This document shows positions 9,502 through 16,780 of a DNA stretch of 64,000 nucleotides, in pieces. Each line of letters starts with the position of its first letter. Position 1 is the stretch's first letter. The notes beneath the pieces were generated by a model. The model was not told the DNA's origin. It made no database searches and worked only from the letters and a program-made list of their open reading frames with translations. The translations under genes and the position numbers were made by a program. The stretch is from assembly GCF_039539485.1 (NCBI RefSeq), contig NZ_BAABDF010000006.1, positions 62,001-126,000 on the forward strand, given 5' to 3'. This DNA is from Celeribacter arenosi (GTDB lineage Bacteria > Pseudomonadota > Alphaproteobacteria > Rhodobacterales > Rhodobacteraceae).

Positions 9502-11010
9502 TCACATCTGCGCGCCGAGCGATCGGTAACTCAAAGCCTCCGCGACATGGGGGCGGCGCACATCCGCCTCGCCCGCCAAATCCGCAATCGTACGCGCCAC
9601 GCGCAAAACGCGGTGATACCCGCGCGCCGAAAGCCCGAGCCTTTCTGCCGCCCGCGTGAGCATGTCGCGCCCCTCGGCATCCGGCGTGGCCGTGGCATCC
9701 AAGGTCGCGCCCTCCGCATCGGCATTGCTGCGCGCATCGCTACCCGCATAACGCGCCGCCTGAATATCGCGCGCCGCACGCACGCGGGCTGCCACCGTGG
9801 CCGAACTCTCGCCACTGCCCGGCAATTCGAGATCACCAAAGGCAACCGGCGGCACATCGAGGCGCAGATCAAACCGGTCCATCAACGGTCCCGACACCCG
9901 CCCCAAATAATCGCCCCCGCACACCGGCGCCTTGGAACAGGCCCGCGCAGGATCGGGCATATACCCGCATTTGCACGGGTTCGCCGCCGCCACCAACATG
10001 AACCGCGCAGGGTAGCTGATATGGGCATTGGCGCGCGCCACCATCACCGCCCCCGATTCAACCGGCTGGCGCAAGGTTTCGAGAACCGCACGCGGAAATT
10101 CCGGCAATTCATCCAGAAACAGCACACCATTATGCGCCAGCGATATCTCACCGGGTTGCGCCCCGCGCCCACCGCCCACAATCGCCGCCATGGACGCCGT
10201 GTGATGGGGTTCGCGAAACGGGCGCACACGGGAAATGCCGCCGTCCTCGATCAGACCGGCGAGCGAATGGATCACGGATGTCTCCAACGCCTCCTGCGCG
10301 CCCAGAGGCGGCAGGATCGTCGGCAAACGCGCCGCCAACATGGATTTCCCCGACCCCGGCGTGCCCACCATCAACAGGTGATGACGCCCCGCCGCCGCAA
10401 TCTCGAGCGCGCGTTTGGCCTTTTCCTGCCCCTTCACATCGCGCAGATCACGCCCGAAAACCTCATCGCTTACCTCACCGGGCTCGGCGGCATGCAGCGG
10501 TCGATCTCCGGTGAAATGGCGCAGTAGCTGCGTCAGCGTGCGGGCCGCGAAAACCGGCGTCGCCCCGACCCACGCGGCCTCCGCCCCGCAAGCGTCCGGG
10601 CAGGCCAGCACGCAATCGAGCTCCGCCGCCTTCAACGCCGCAGGCAGCGCCCCGTTGACCCCGACCAGCGATCCATCCAGCGCCAGTTCCCCCAGCGACA
10701 GACAGGCCTCTATGCGATCCTCGGGCAAAACCCCGATCGCCGCCAAAACCGCCAACGCGATGGGCAAATCGAAATGCGATCCCACCTTGGGCAGGTCCGC
10801 AGGCGACAGGTTGATGACGATCTTTTTGGAGGGCAGGGCGATCTGCATCGCTCCCAATGCGGCCCGCACCCTTTCGCGCGCCTCGCTCACTGCCTTATCG
10901 GGCAGCCCGACGATGGCGAATGACGGCAATCCCGGCGAAACGGCGCATTGGACCTCCACGCGACGGGCTTCGACGCCTTCAAAGGCGACGGTAAAAGTGC
11001 GTGCGACCAC
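9502..11010 (-). CDS. comM: ComM/YifB family Mg-chelatase-like AAA+ ATPase
   Basis: A 502-residue AAA+ ATPase of the YifB/ComM family. ComM is a hexameric branch-migration helicase needed to integrate foreign DNA during natural transformation. The N-terminal LonC-like domain is followed by Walker A GTPGSGKSM (about residue 217) and the sensor segment NGVLFLDELPEF. The Cys motif CKCGYMPDP and the C-terminal Mg-chelatase extension follow. It starts at GTG (11008-11010) with GGAGGG 6 nt upstream. The 76 bp upstream carry TTAACC repeats like CtrA boxes. Known work in Rhodobacter capsulatus places comM among genes needed to receive gene-transfer-agent DNA. Confidence 0.9.
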   Translation of the reverse strand: MVARTFTVAFEGVEARRVEVQCAVSPGLPSFAIVGLPDKAVSEARERVRAALGAMQIALPSKKIVINLSPADLPKVGSHFDLPIALAVLAAIGVLPEDRIEACLSLGELALDGSLVGVNGALPAALKAAELDCVLACPDACGAEAAWVGATPVFAARTLTQLLRHFTGDRPLHAAEPGEVSDEVFGRDLRDVKGQEKAKRALEIAAAGRHHLLMVGTPGSGKSMLAARLPTILPPLGAQEALETSVIHSLAGLIEDGGISRVRPFREPHHTASMAAIVGGGRGAQPGEISLAHNGVLFLDELPEFPRAVLETLRQPVESGAVMVARANAHISYPARFMLVAAANPCKCGYMPDPARACSKAPVCGGDYLGRVSGPLMDRFDLRLDVPPVAFGDLELPGSGESSATVAARVRAARDIQAARYAGSDARSNADAEGATLDATATPDAEGRDMLTRAAERLGLSARGYHRVLRVARTIADLAGEADVRRPHVAEALSYRSLGAQM

Positions 11011-11024
11011 CTGGCCCTCCGAGC

Positions 11025-11073
11025 TTAACCATTCTTAACCGCTGTAGCGCGGTTATGGTTAGCGAAGGGTTAA
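11025..11073 (-). promoter_or_regulatory. Two CtrA-like sites upstream of comM
   Basis: Read on the comM strand, 11058-11073 gives TTAA, seven bases, CTAAC, one base away from the CtrA consensus TTAA-N7-TTAAC. At 11025-11040 there is TTAACC, four bases, TTAACC, which has a 6-nt rather than 7-nt gap between TTAA halves but contains TTAACCAT. Both lie within 65 bp of the comM start. CtrA control is inferred from motif and from what is known of Rhodobacterales competence genes. Confidence 0.45.
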
Positions 11074-11086
11074 GAAGCGCGCGCCC

Positions 11087-11773
11087 TCACAGCGCCACAG
11101 GCCAAGGCTTGGTCGCGATATCCATCGCGTAAGGCACAGGATCATAGGACTTTTTCGCCCCCTCGCGACGCCATGTGCGAAACGCCTCATCCTCCAGATG
11201 CGCCATCGCAAAGGCGGCCAGCCGATCCGACACAGGCAGGTCATATCCCACAATGCGCGCCGCAACCGGCGCATAAAACGCATCCGCTGCCGAATAATCC
11301 CCGAACAACCACGGCCCCGATCCCCCAAACCGCTCAAAGGCGCGCGCAAACAACTCCTCGATGCGCGCCAGATCACCCTTCACCGCATCGGAGACCTCGA
11401 ACCCGTCATAGACATGCAGCAATTGCATCGGACAGGCAGAGCGCAACGCCCCAAACCCACTGTGCATCTCCGCCACTAACCAACGCGCATAGATCCGCGC
11501 CGCCGCATCACGCGGCCAATGGCCCGCATCGGGGTTCTCCTCGGCCAGCGTTTCGAGCATGGCGATGCTTTCACCGACCACCTCACCGGCGGGCGTGCGC
11601 ATCGTCGGCACCAACCGCGCCGGCGCAAGCGGTTCCATCTCCTGCGCCATCTTCCCGTTAAAGAGTCCCACCAGATGCGTGCGCACAGGCACGTCGAACT
11701 TGTGGAACAGCAACCACCCGCGCAGCGACCAACTCGAAAATGTCTGGTCGCCGATGTATAGATCGTAGGTCAT
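11087..11773 (-). CDS. Glutathione S-transferase family protein
   Basis: A 228-residue two-domain GST. The thioredoxin-like N-domain begins YDLYIGDQTFSSWSLRGWLL, where the SSWSLR segment is the usual glutathione-side Ser/Arg region. LVPTMRTPAGEVVGESIAML gives the cis-Pro and the ES glutathione-binding pair, and an all-helical C-domain follows. The ATG at 11771-11773 is preferred because AGGAGA sits 5 nt upstream; a longer frame to 11845 has no such site. The physiological substrate cannot be told from sequence. It sits alone between comM and a phosphatase gene. Confidence 0.85.
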   Translation of the reverse strand: MTYDLYIGDQTFSSWSLRGWLLFHKFDVPVRTHLVGLFNGKMAQEMEPLAPARLVPTMRTPAGEVVGESIAMLETLAEENPDAGHWPRDAAARIYARWLVAEMHSGFGALRSACPMQLLHVYDGFEVSDAVKGDLARIEELFARAFERFGGSGPWLFGDYSAADAFYAPVAARIVGYDLPVSDRLAAFAMAHLEDEAFRTWRREGAKKSYDPVPYAMDIATKPWPVAL

Positions 11774-11854
11774 TTTGCGTCTCCTGATGGGGCTTTCGCA
11801 AAACCCTAAACGAGGGGTCGCCATCGCCAAAACGCTATCTGGCAATGGGGCCGA

Positions 11855-12433
11855 TCAAGGAAAGTGATTGATCCGCTCGGCCTCCCACGCCCCCTGCGCC
11901 CAATCGCCGTGGCGGGCAATCACACTCAGCGACAGCGGCGCGATCTCGTGGCCCAAAACCTCCGCGGCAGGACAGTTCAGCGCCTTTTGCAACAGCGACA
12001 GGATCACCCCCATATGCGCCACCACGATCACATCGCCATGGCCCGCAACCGCCTCGCTGACCCGCGCGCCGAAGGCATTCCAACTCTCCCCGCCGGGCGG
12101 TGCACTCTCCCCGGGTGTTTCGAACACCCCGCGCGTCAGATGCGGGTCCCGCGCCTCGACCTCGGCCCATGTCAGCCCCTCCCACGCCCCGAAATGCGTC
12201 TCGCGCAGGCGCGGATCATGGGGCAGGCGGGCCCGCGTGGCCTGAATCGCATCCGCCGTTTTCACCGCGCGTGTCAGGTCAGAGGAGATCACCGGCACAT
12301 CGGGCAAAGCCGCCTCGAGCCGCGCAATCGTCGCCACATCCGACAGGTCGGCGGGCAAATCGGTCCACCCGACAAAGCCCTTGGCATGGGTGGGACCATG
12401 GCGCACCAACCACAGGCGACTGACCCCGCTCAC
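11855..12433 (-). CDS. Histidine phosphatase family protein (CobC/alpha-ribazole phosphatase-like)
   Basis: Phosphoglycerate-mutase-like phosphatase of about 192 residues with the nucleophile motif LVRHGPT (His about 12), then SDLTRAVKTADAI and the later ETHFGAWEGLTW, which match CobC/GpmB-type enzymes. VVAHMGVILSLL carries the second catalytic His. The start is read as the GTG at 12431-12433, whose GTGA overlaps the stop of cobU by 4 bp. This coupling suggests a role in cobalamin nucleotide-loop assembly (alpha-ribazole-5-phosphate phosphatase), but general histidine phosphatases look the same, so the substrate is inferred from context. Confidence 0.75.
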   Translation of the reverse strand: MSGVSRLWLVRHGPTHAKGFVGWTDLPADLSDVATIARLEAALPDVPVISSDLTRAVKTADAIQATRARLPHDPRLRETHFGAWEGLTWAEVEARDPHLTRGVFETPGESAPPGGESWNAFGARVSEAVAGHGDVIVVAHMGVILSLLQKALNCPAAEVLGHEIAPLSLSVIARHGDWAQGAWEAERINHFP

Positions 12434-12963
12434 CCGAGCGCCTCTGGCATCGCGCCCTTCAACACAAACGGCAGCCCCGCCATCACGCCCACCACGCAAT
12501 CCGCCGCGCCCGCCAGTTGCGCGTTCAGCGCCCCCTGTTCGATGCGAAACCGGCGCGCCAAGGCGTTCTCGGGCACAATCCCCAGACCCACTTCGTTGGA
12601 CACCACCACCACCCGCGCGCGCGTCTCACGCAGCGCCTCCATCAGACGCGCCGACTCGGCGATCAGGTCGTTTTCGGCCAAAAGATGGTTCGTCAGCCAC
12701 ATCGTCGCACAGTCAAAGAGCAGGATTTCACCGTCACTTGCCGAAAAAATCACCTCTGAGGCGTTAAGAGGCTCCTCGATTGTGCGCCAATCCGGGCCCC
12801 GATCTGTGCGGTGTTGCGCAGCCTTTGTGCGCATCTCTTCGTCGTATAGCTGCGCCGAGGCCAGATAAATCCTGTCCAAACCACTGGAAACGCATATCTT
12901 TTCCGCCGCCGAAGACTTCCCCGAAGAAGCCCCGCCCAGAAGAAGTGTGAATCTTTCGCACAT
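12430..12963 (-). CDS. cobU: Adenosylcobinamide kinase / guanylyltransferase
   Basis: Bifunctional CobU/CobP enzyme that phosphorylates adenosylcobinamide and then attaches GMP, a late step of coenzyme B12 synthesis or salvage. It begins ERFTLLLGGASSGKS, the characteristic CobU P-loop. IYLASAQ, DEEMRTKAAQHRTDRG with the guanylylated His region, and VSNEVGLGIVPE follow; all are family signatures. An in-frame ATG at 12984 would add seven residues; the ATG at 12963 is chosen as it abuts the conserved P-loop strand. B12 supply matters here because the ribonucleotide reductase at 54 kb is the B12-dependent class. Confidence 0.93.
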   Translation of the reverse strand: MCERFTLLLGGASSGKSSAAEKICVSSGLDRIYLASAQLYDEEMRTKAAQHRTDRGPDWRTIEEPLNASEVIFSASDGEILLFDCATMWLTNHLLAENDLIAESARLMEALRETRARVVVVSNEVGLGIVPENALARRFRIEQGALNAQLAGAADCVVGVMAGLPFVLKGAMPEALG

Positions 12964-13068
12964 GTTCGTGAAACCGTGTGTCATCTCGATGCGTTAATGT
13001 TGCGTAACAGGAGTAGCCAACACCCGCAAACGGTCGAAGAACCCGCGGCACCAATTTTGGAGGATGAC

Positions 13069-13950
13069 ATGGCACTCGACACAATGGCTCACGACAACGC
13101 CCTTCCGCGTCGCGCGATGAAGGCAGAGATGCTGGACGCCGACACAGAACGCAATCTCGCCATCGCATGGCGTGACAACCGCGACGAAGCCGCCCTGCAC
13201 CGATTGATCACCGCCTACATGCGGCTGGCGATCTCGCAGGCTGCAAAATTCAAACGCTACGGCGCCCCGATGAACGACCTCATTCAGGAGGCGGGTCTCG
13301 GCCTGATGAAGGCGGCTGACAAATTCGACCCCGACCGCGGCGTGCGCTTTTCGACCTACGCGGTCTGGTGGATCAAAGCCTCCGTGCAGGACTATGTGAT
13401 GCGCAACTGGTCGCTGGTGCGCACCGGCTCGACCTCTTCGCAAAAATCGCTGTTCTTCAACATGCGCCGCGTGCAGGCCCGCTTTGAACGCGAAGCCGCC
13501 AATCGGGGCGAAAACCTCGACCGCGCGCAATTGCTGCAACGGATCGCCATGGAAATCGGCGTTCCCCTGCGCGATGTGGAGATGATGGACGGACGCCTGT
13601 CGGGCTCCGATTTCTCGCTCAACGCCCAGCAATCGGGCGACGAAGAAGGGCGCGAATGGATCGACACGCTGGCCGATGAGGGCGAAACCACCGCCGAACG
13701 CGTCTCCGAGGACCACGATCAGGCCCAACTGCGCCGCTGGATCAGCGAGGCGATGGACGAATTGTCGGAACGCGAACGCTTCATCCTGCGCCAACGCAAA
13801 CTGGCCGACGATCCCCGCACCCTCGAAAGCCTCGGCGAAGAGCTGCGCCTGTCCAAGGAACGCGTGCGCCAACTCGAAGCCGCCGCCTACGTCAAAATGC
13901 GCCGCACGCTCGAACAGCATGGCGAAGCGCTCTCGTCGATGCTGGTCTGA
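13069..13950 (+). CDS. rpoH: RNA polymerase sigma-32 factor (RpoH family)
   Basis: Alternative sigma factor of the heat-shock/oxidative-stress family, 293 residues. Region 2 contains LITAYMRLAISQAAKFKRYG, DLIQEAGLGLMKAADKFDP and FSTYAVWWIKASVQDYVMRNW. The RpoH box follows as SQKSLFFNMRR. Region 4 has ERERFILRQRKL and a helix-turn-helix ending SKERVRQLEAAAYVKMR. The ATG at 13069 has GGAGG 7 nt upstream; the frame extends 31 codons further upstream but without that site. Rhodobacterales usually have two RpoH paralogues, and the sequence alone does not settle whether this is RpoHI or RpoHII. Confidence 0.93.
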   Translation: MALDTMAHDNALPRRAMKAEMLDADTERNLAIAWRDNRDEAALHRLITAYMRLAISQAAKFKRYGAPMNDLIQEAGLGLMKAADKFDPDRGVRFSTYAVWWIKASVQDYVMRNWSLVRTGSTSSQKSLFFNMRRVQARFEREAANRGENLDRAQLLQRIAMEIGVPLRDVEMMDGRLSGSDFSLNAQQSGDEEGREWIDTLADEGETTAERVSEDHDQAQLRRWISEAMDELSERERFILRQRKLADDPRTLESLGEELRLSKERVRQLEAAAYVKMRRTLEQHGEALSSMLV

Positions 13951-14021
13951 GGGACGGCCGCGCTTGCGATCACGCGGACGCCCGCTTACACCTTGTTCAT
14001 CACGTTCAAGGGGGCGCATAT

Positions 14022-15218
14022 ATGCTCGTCGACAAGACCATACTCCTCGTCATCGGTGGCGGCATCGCGGCGTTCAAATCGCTCGATCTGATCCGCCGCC
14101 TGCGCGATGAGGGCGCGCGCGTCGTGCCCGTGCTGACCAAAGCCGCCGAGGAATTCGTCACCCCGCTCTCCGTCTCTGCGCTCAGCGCCGAGAAATGCTA
14201 CCGCGACCTCTTTGACCTCACCGACGAGGCCGAGATGGGCCATATCGAACTCAGCCGCCTCGCAGACCTCGTCGTCGTCGCCCCCGCCACCGCTGACCTC
14301 CTGGGCAAAATGGCAAACGGGCTGGCCAATGATCTGGCCTCCACGCTGCTGATGGCCACCGACAAACGCGTCCTCGTCGCCCCCGCGATGAATGTCAAAA
14401 TGTGGGAACACCCCGCTACGCAGCGCAATGTCGCCACGCTCAAATCCGACGGCGTGCTCTTTGTGGGCCCCGACGAGGGCCCGATGGCCTGTGGCGAATT
14501 CGGCTACGGGCGCATGTCCGAGGTCCCCGATATCATCGCCGCCACCTCTGCGGCGCTGGGCGACGGCCCGCTCAAAGGCAAACATATCCTCGTCACCTCC
14601 GGCCCGACCCATGAACCCATCGACCCCGTGCGCTACATCGCCAACCGGTCGTCGGGCGCCCAAGGCACCGCCATCGCCGCCGCCCTGCGCGATCTCGGCG
14701 CGCGCGTCAGCTTCGTGACCGGCCCCGCAGACGTGCCCCCGCCCCAAGGTGTCGATGTCATCGCCGTGCAAACCGCCGCAGAGATGAAAACCGCCGTGGA
14801 TCGCGCCCTGCCTGCCGATGCCGCCATCTTCGCCGCCGCCGTCGCCGATTGGCGCGTCACTTCGGCGAGCGGGTCAAAGATCAAAAAAACAAACGGAAAG
14901 CTGCCTGAAATCACATTTTCGGAAAACGAAGACATATTGGCCGGCGTTTCCGCCCTGAAAAAGAACCGCCCCGCATTGGTCGTGGGCTTTGCCGCCGAAA
15001 CCGACGATGTCATCGCGCATGCCACCGCAAAACGCGCGCGAAAAGGATGCGACTGGATCGTGGCCAATGACGTCTCGCCGGAAACCGGCATCATGGGCGG
15101 CTCCGAAAACGACGTCACCCTGATCACCGCCGAGGGCCTCGAAAACTGGCCCCGCATGGCCAAATCAGAGGTCGCCCGCACCCTCGCCGCGCGCATCGCC
15201 GCCGCTCTGAACGGCTAG
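14022..15218 (+). CDS. coaBC: Bifunctional phosphopantothenoylcysteine decarboxylase / synthetase
   Basis: Two-domain coenzyme A enzyme, 398 residues. The N-terminal flavin-dependent CoaC half shows GGGIAAFKSLDLIRRL, the catalytic His in MGHIELSRLADL, PAMNVKMW and the substrate-flap Cys in ACGEFGYGRM. The C-terminal CoaB ligase half begins ILVTSGPTHEPIDPVRYI followed by NRSSG and contains KIKK and PALVVGFAAETDD. It converts 4'-phosphopantothenate plus cysteine to 4'-phosphopantetheine. It is the first gene of a rightward coaBC-dut-ThiF run with 3 bp before dut. The panB and panC genes elsewhere in the window supply the same pathway. Confidence 0.97.
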   Translation: MLVDKTILLVIGGGIAAFKSLDLIRRLRDEGARVVPVLTKAAEEFVTPLSVSALSAEKCYRDLFDLTDEAEMGHIELSRLADLVVVAPATADLLGKMANGLANDLASTLLMATDKRVLVAPAMNVKMWEHPATQRNVATLKSDGVLFVGPDEGPMACGEFGYGRMSEVPDIIAATSAALGDGPLKGKHILVTSGPTHEPIDPVRYIANRSSGAQGTAIAAALRDLGARVSFVTGPADVPPPQGVDVIAVQTAAEMKTAVDRALPADAAIFAAAVADWRVTSASGSKIKKTNGKLPEITFSENEDILAGVSALKKNRPALVVGFAAETDDVIAHATAKRARKGCDWIVANDVSPETGIMGGSENDVTLITAEGLENWPRMAKSEVARTLAARIAAALNG

Positions 15219-15221
15219 GCC

Positions 15222-15689
15222 ATGTCGAAAATCGCGCTGAAAATACAATGGCTTGAGGGTGCGGACCGCGACATCGCTCTGCCACATTACGCCACCGAAC
15301 AGGCCGCGGGCGCGGATGTGCGCGCCAACTTCCCGCCCGAGAACCGCGACGGCATCACACTGCCCCCCGGTGCGCGCGCCCTCATCCCCACCGGCTTTGC
15401 CATGGAAATCCCGCGCGGCTATGAGGTCCAGATCCGCCCGCGATCCGGCCTCGCCCTCAAACACGGCATCACGCTGGTCAATTCACCGGGCACGATCGAC
15501 GCCGATTATCGCGGCCCCGTGGGCGTGATCGTGGTGAACCACGGCGACGCGCCCTTTACGATCACCCACGGCGAACGCATCGCGCAAATGGTCCTCGCCC
15601 CGGTGCTACAGGGTGATTTCGCCCTCGCCACCGACCTCGGTGACACGCAACGCGGCGCTGGCGGTTTCGGCTCCACAGGCCGGACATGA
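15222..15689 (+). CDS. dut: dUTP diphosphatase
   Basis: Trimeric dUTPase of 155 residues that hydrolyses dUTP to dUMP and keeps uracil out of DNA. The five family motifs are present in order: AAGADVRAN, PRSGLALKHGI, NSPGTIDADYRGPVGV, GERIAQMVLAPV and the C-terminal RGAGGFGSTG loop. The ATG at 15222 follows the coaBC stop by 3 bp, and the dut stop overlaps the next ATG (ATGA), so translation of the three genes is coupled. Assignment is certain. Confidence 0.97.
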   Translation: MSKIALKIQWLEGADRDIALPHYATEQAAGADVRANFPPENRDGITLPPGARALIPTGFAMEIPRGYEVQIRPRSGLALKHGITLVNSPGTIDADYRGPVGVIVVNHGDAPFTITHGERIAQMVLAPVLQGDFALATDLGDTQRGAGGFGSTGRT

Positions 15690-16726
15690 TCCTCTTTCTC
15701 GCCCTCGCCGCCGCGCTTTGGGGCGTGGGCGCCTATACCGGTGCCCCCGCGCGCGCGCGTTGGGCGATGATCGGCGTGCTCTACCTCGCCGTCCTGCTCG
15801 CCGTGGCGATCCTGCCCGAGGGCGCGCAGCCCTTCGGCGGGCGCCTTGGCGAATGGCTCCTGCTTGGCGCATTTGCCGCCATCGTCACCAGCTACCGCCT
15901 TCTCCTGCGCCGCCTGCGCGCGCGCGCCACGCCCGCCACCGCACAACCCGATCCCGCCCAACCCGACCCCGCATCAAACGGCCCCTTCACGGCGGGCGAA
16001 CTCGACCGCTACATGCGCCACATCGTGCTGCGCGACATTGGCGGCCCGGGTCAGAAAAAACTCAAAGAAACCAGTGTGTTAATCATCGGGGCAGGGGGTC
16101 TTGGCGCCCCCGTCATCCAATATCTCGCCGCCTCCGGCGTGGGCACTCTGGGCGTGATCGACGACGACATCGTGGACCTCTCCAACCTGCAACGTCAGGT
16201 CATCCACACCGACGCCCGCATCGGCATGCCAAAGGTCTTCTCCGCCGCCGAAGCCGTCGCCGCCCTCAACCCCCACGTCACCTTGCGCCCCTACAACCGC
16301 CGCTTTGACGAAACCTGCGGCGCGCTCATCGCCGAGTACGACATGGTCATTGATGGCTGCGATAATTTCGACACCCGCTACCTCGTGAACCGGCTCTGCG
16401 CTGCGCAGCATAAACCCCTCCTCGCCGCCGCGATCACGCAATGGGAAGGTCAAATCAGCACATATAATTCTGGCGAAAACGCGCCCTGCTATCAATGTGT
16501 GTTCCCAAATTCCCCATCCCCCGACATGGTCCCGACCTGCGCCGAGGCCGGCGTCGCTGCCCCGCTGCCCGGCATCCTCGGCACCATGCTCGCTATGGAA
16601 GCGGTCAAGGAAATCACCGGCGCGGGCACGGGCCTGTCGGGACGCCTGCTCATCTATGATGCGCTGCACACCGAAACCCGCACCATTCGCACCAAAAAGC
16701 GCGCCGATTGCCCCGTTTGCGGGTGA
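15686..16726 (+). CDS. HesA/MoeB/ThiF family adenylyltransferase with N-terminal membrane segments
   Basis: E1-like enzyme of 346 residues. The C-terminal two-thirds start with RYMRHIVLRDIGGPGQKKL, then GAGGLGAPVIQYLAASGVG (nucleotide loop) and DLSNLQRQVIH. Zinc ligands are CYQC and the terminal CPVCG, and the conserved Cys lies in PTCAEAGVAAPLPG. Such enzymes adenylate the C-terminus of a ubiquitin-like sulphur carrier (MoaD or ThiS); which carrier is used here is unknown as no moaD or thiS is nearby. The first 80 residues form two or three hydrophobic segments, followed by a Pro/Asp-rich linker, so the enzyme is probably anchored to the inner membrane, unlike E. coli MoeB. Confidence 0.88.
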   Translation: MILFLALAAALWGVGAYTGAPARARWAMIGVLYLAVLLAVAILPEGAQPFGGRLGEWLLLGAFAAIVTSYRLLLRRLRARATPATAQPDPAQPDPASNGPFTAGELDRYMRHIVLRDIGGPGQKKLKETSVLIIGAGGLGAPVIQYLAASGVGTLGVIDDDIVDLSNLQRQVIHTDARIGMPKVFSAAEAVAALNPHVTLRPYNRRFDETCGALIAEYDMVIDGCDNFDTRYLVNRLCAAQHKPLLAAAITQWEGQISTYNSGENAPCYQCVFPNSPSPDMVPTCAEAGVAAPLPGILGTMLAMEAVKEITGAGTGLSGRLLIYDALHTETRTIRTKKRADCPVCG

Positions 16727-16780
16727 TCCGCCTTTAACCTGCCGCGCGGCGCCCCTAAATTCGCGTAAAAGGAGTCCCTG

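Noticed and set aside
12985..13010. CtrA-like TTAATGTTGCGTAAC before rpoH
   Set aside because: The second half-site reads GTAA or TAAC at the wrong spacing, so the match is too poor.
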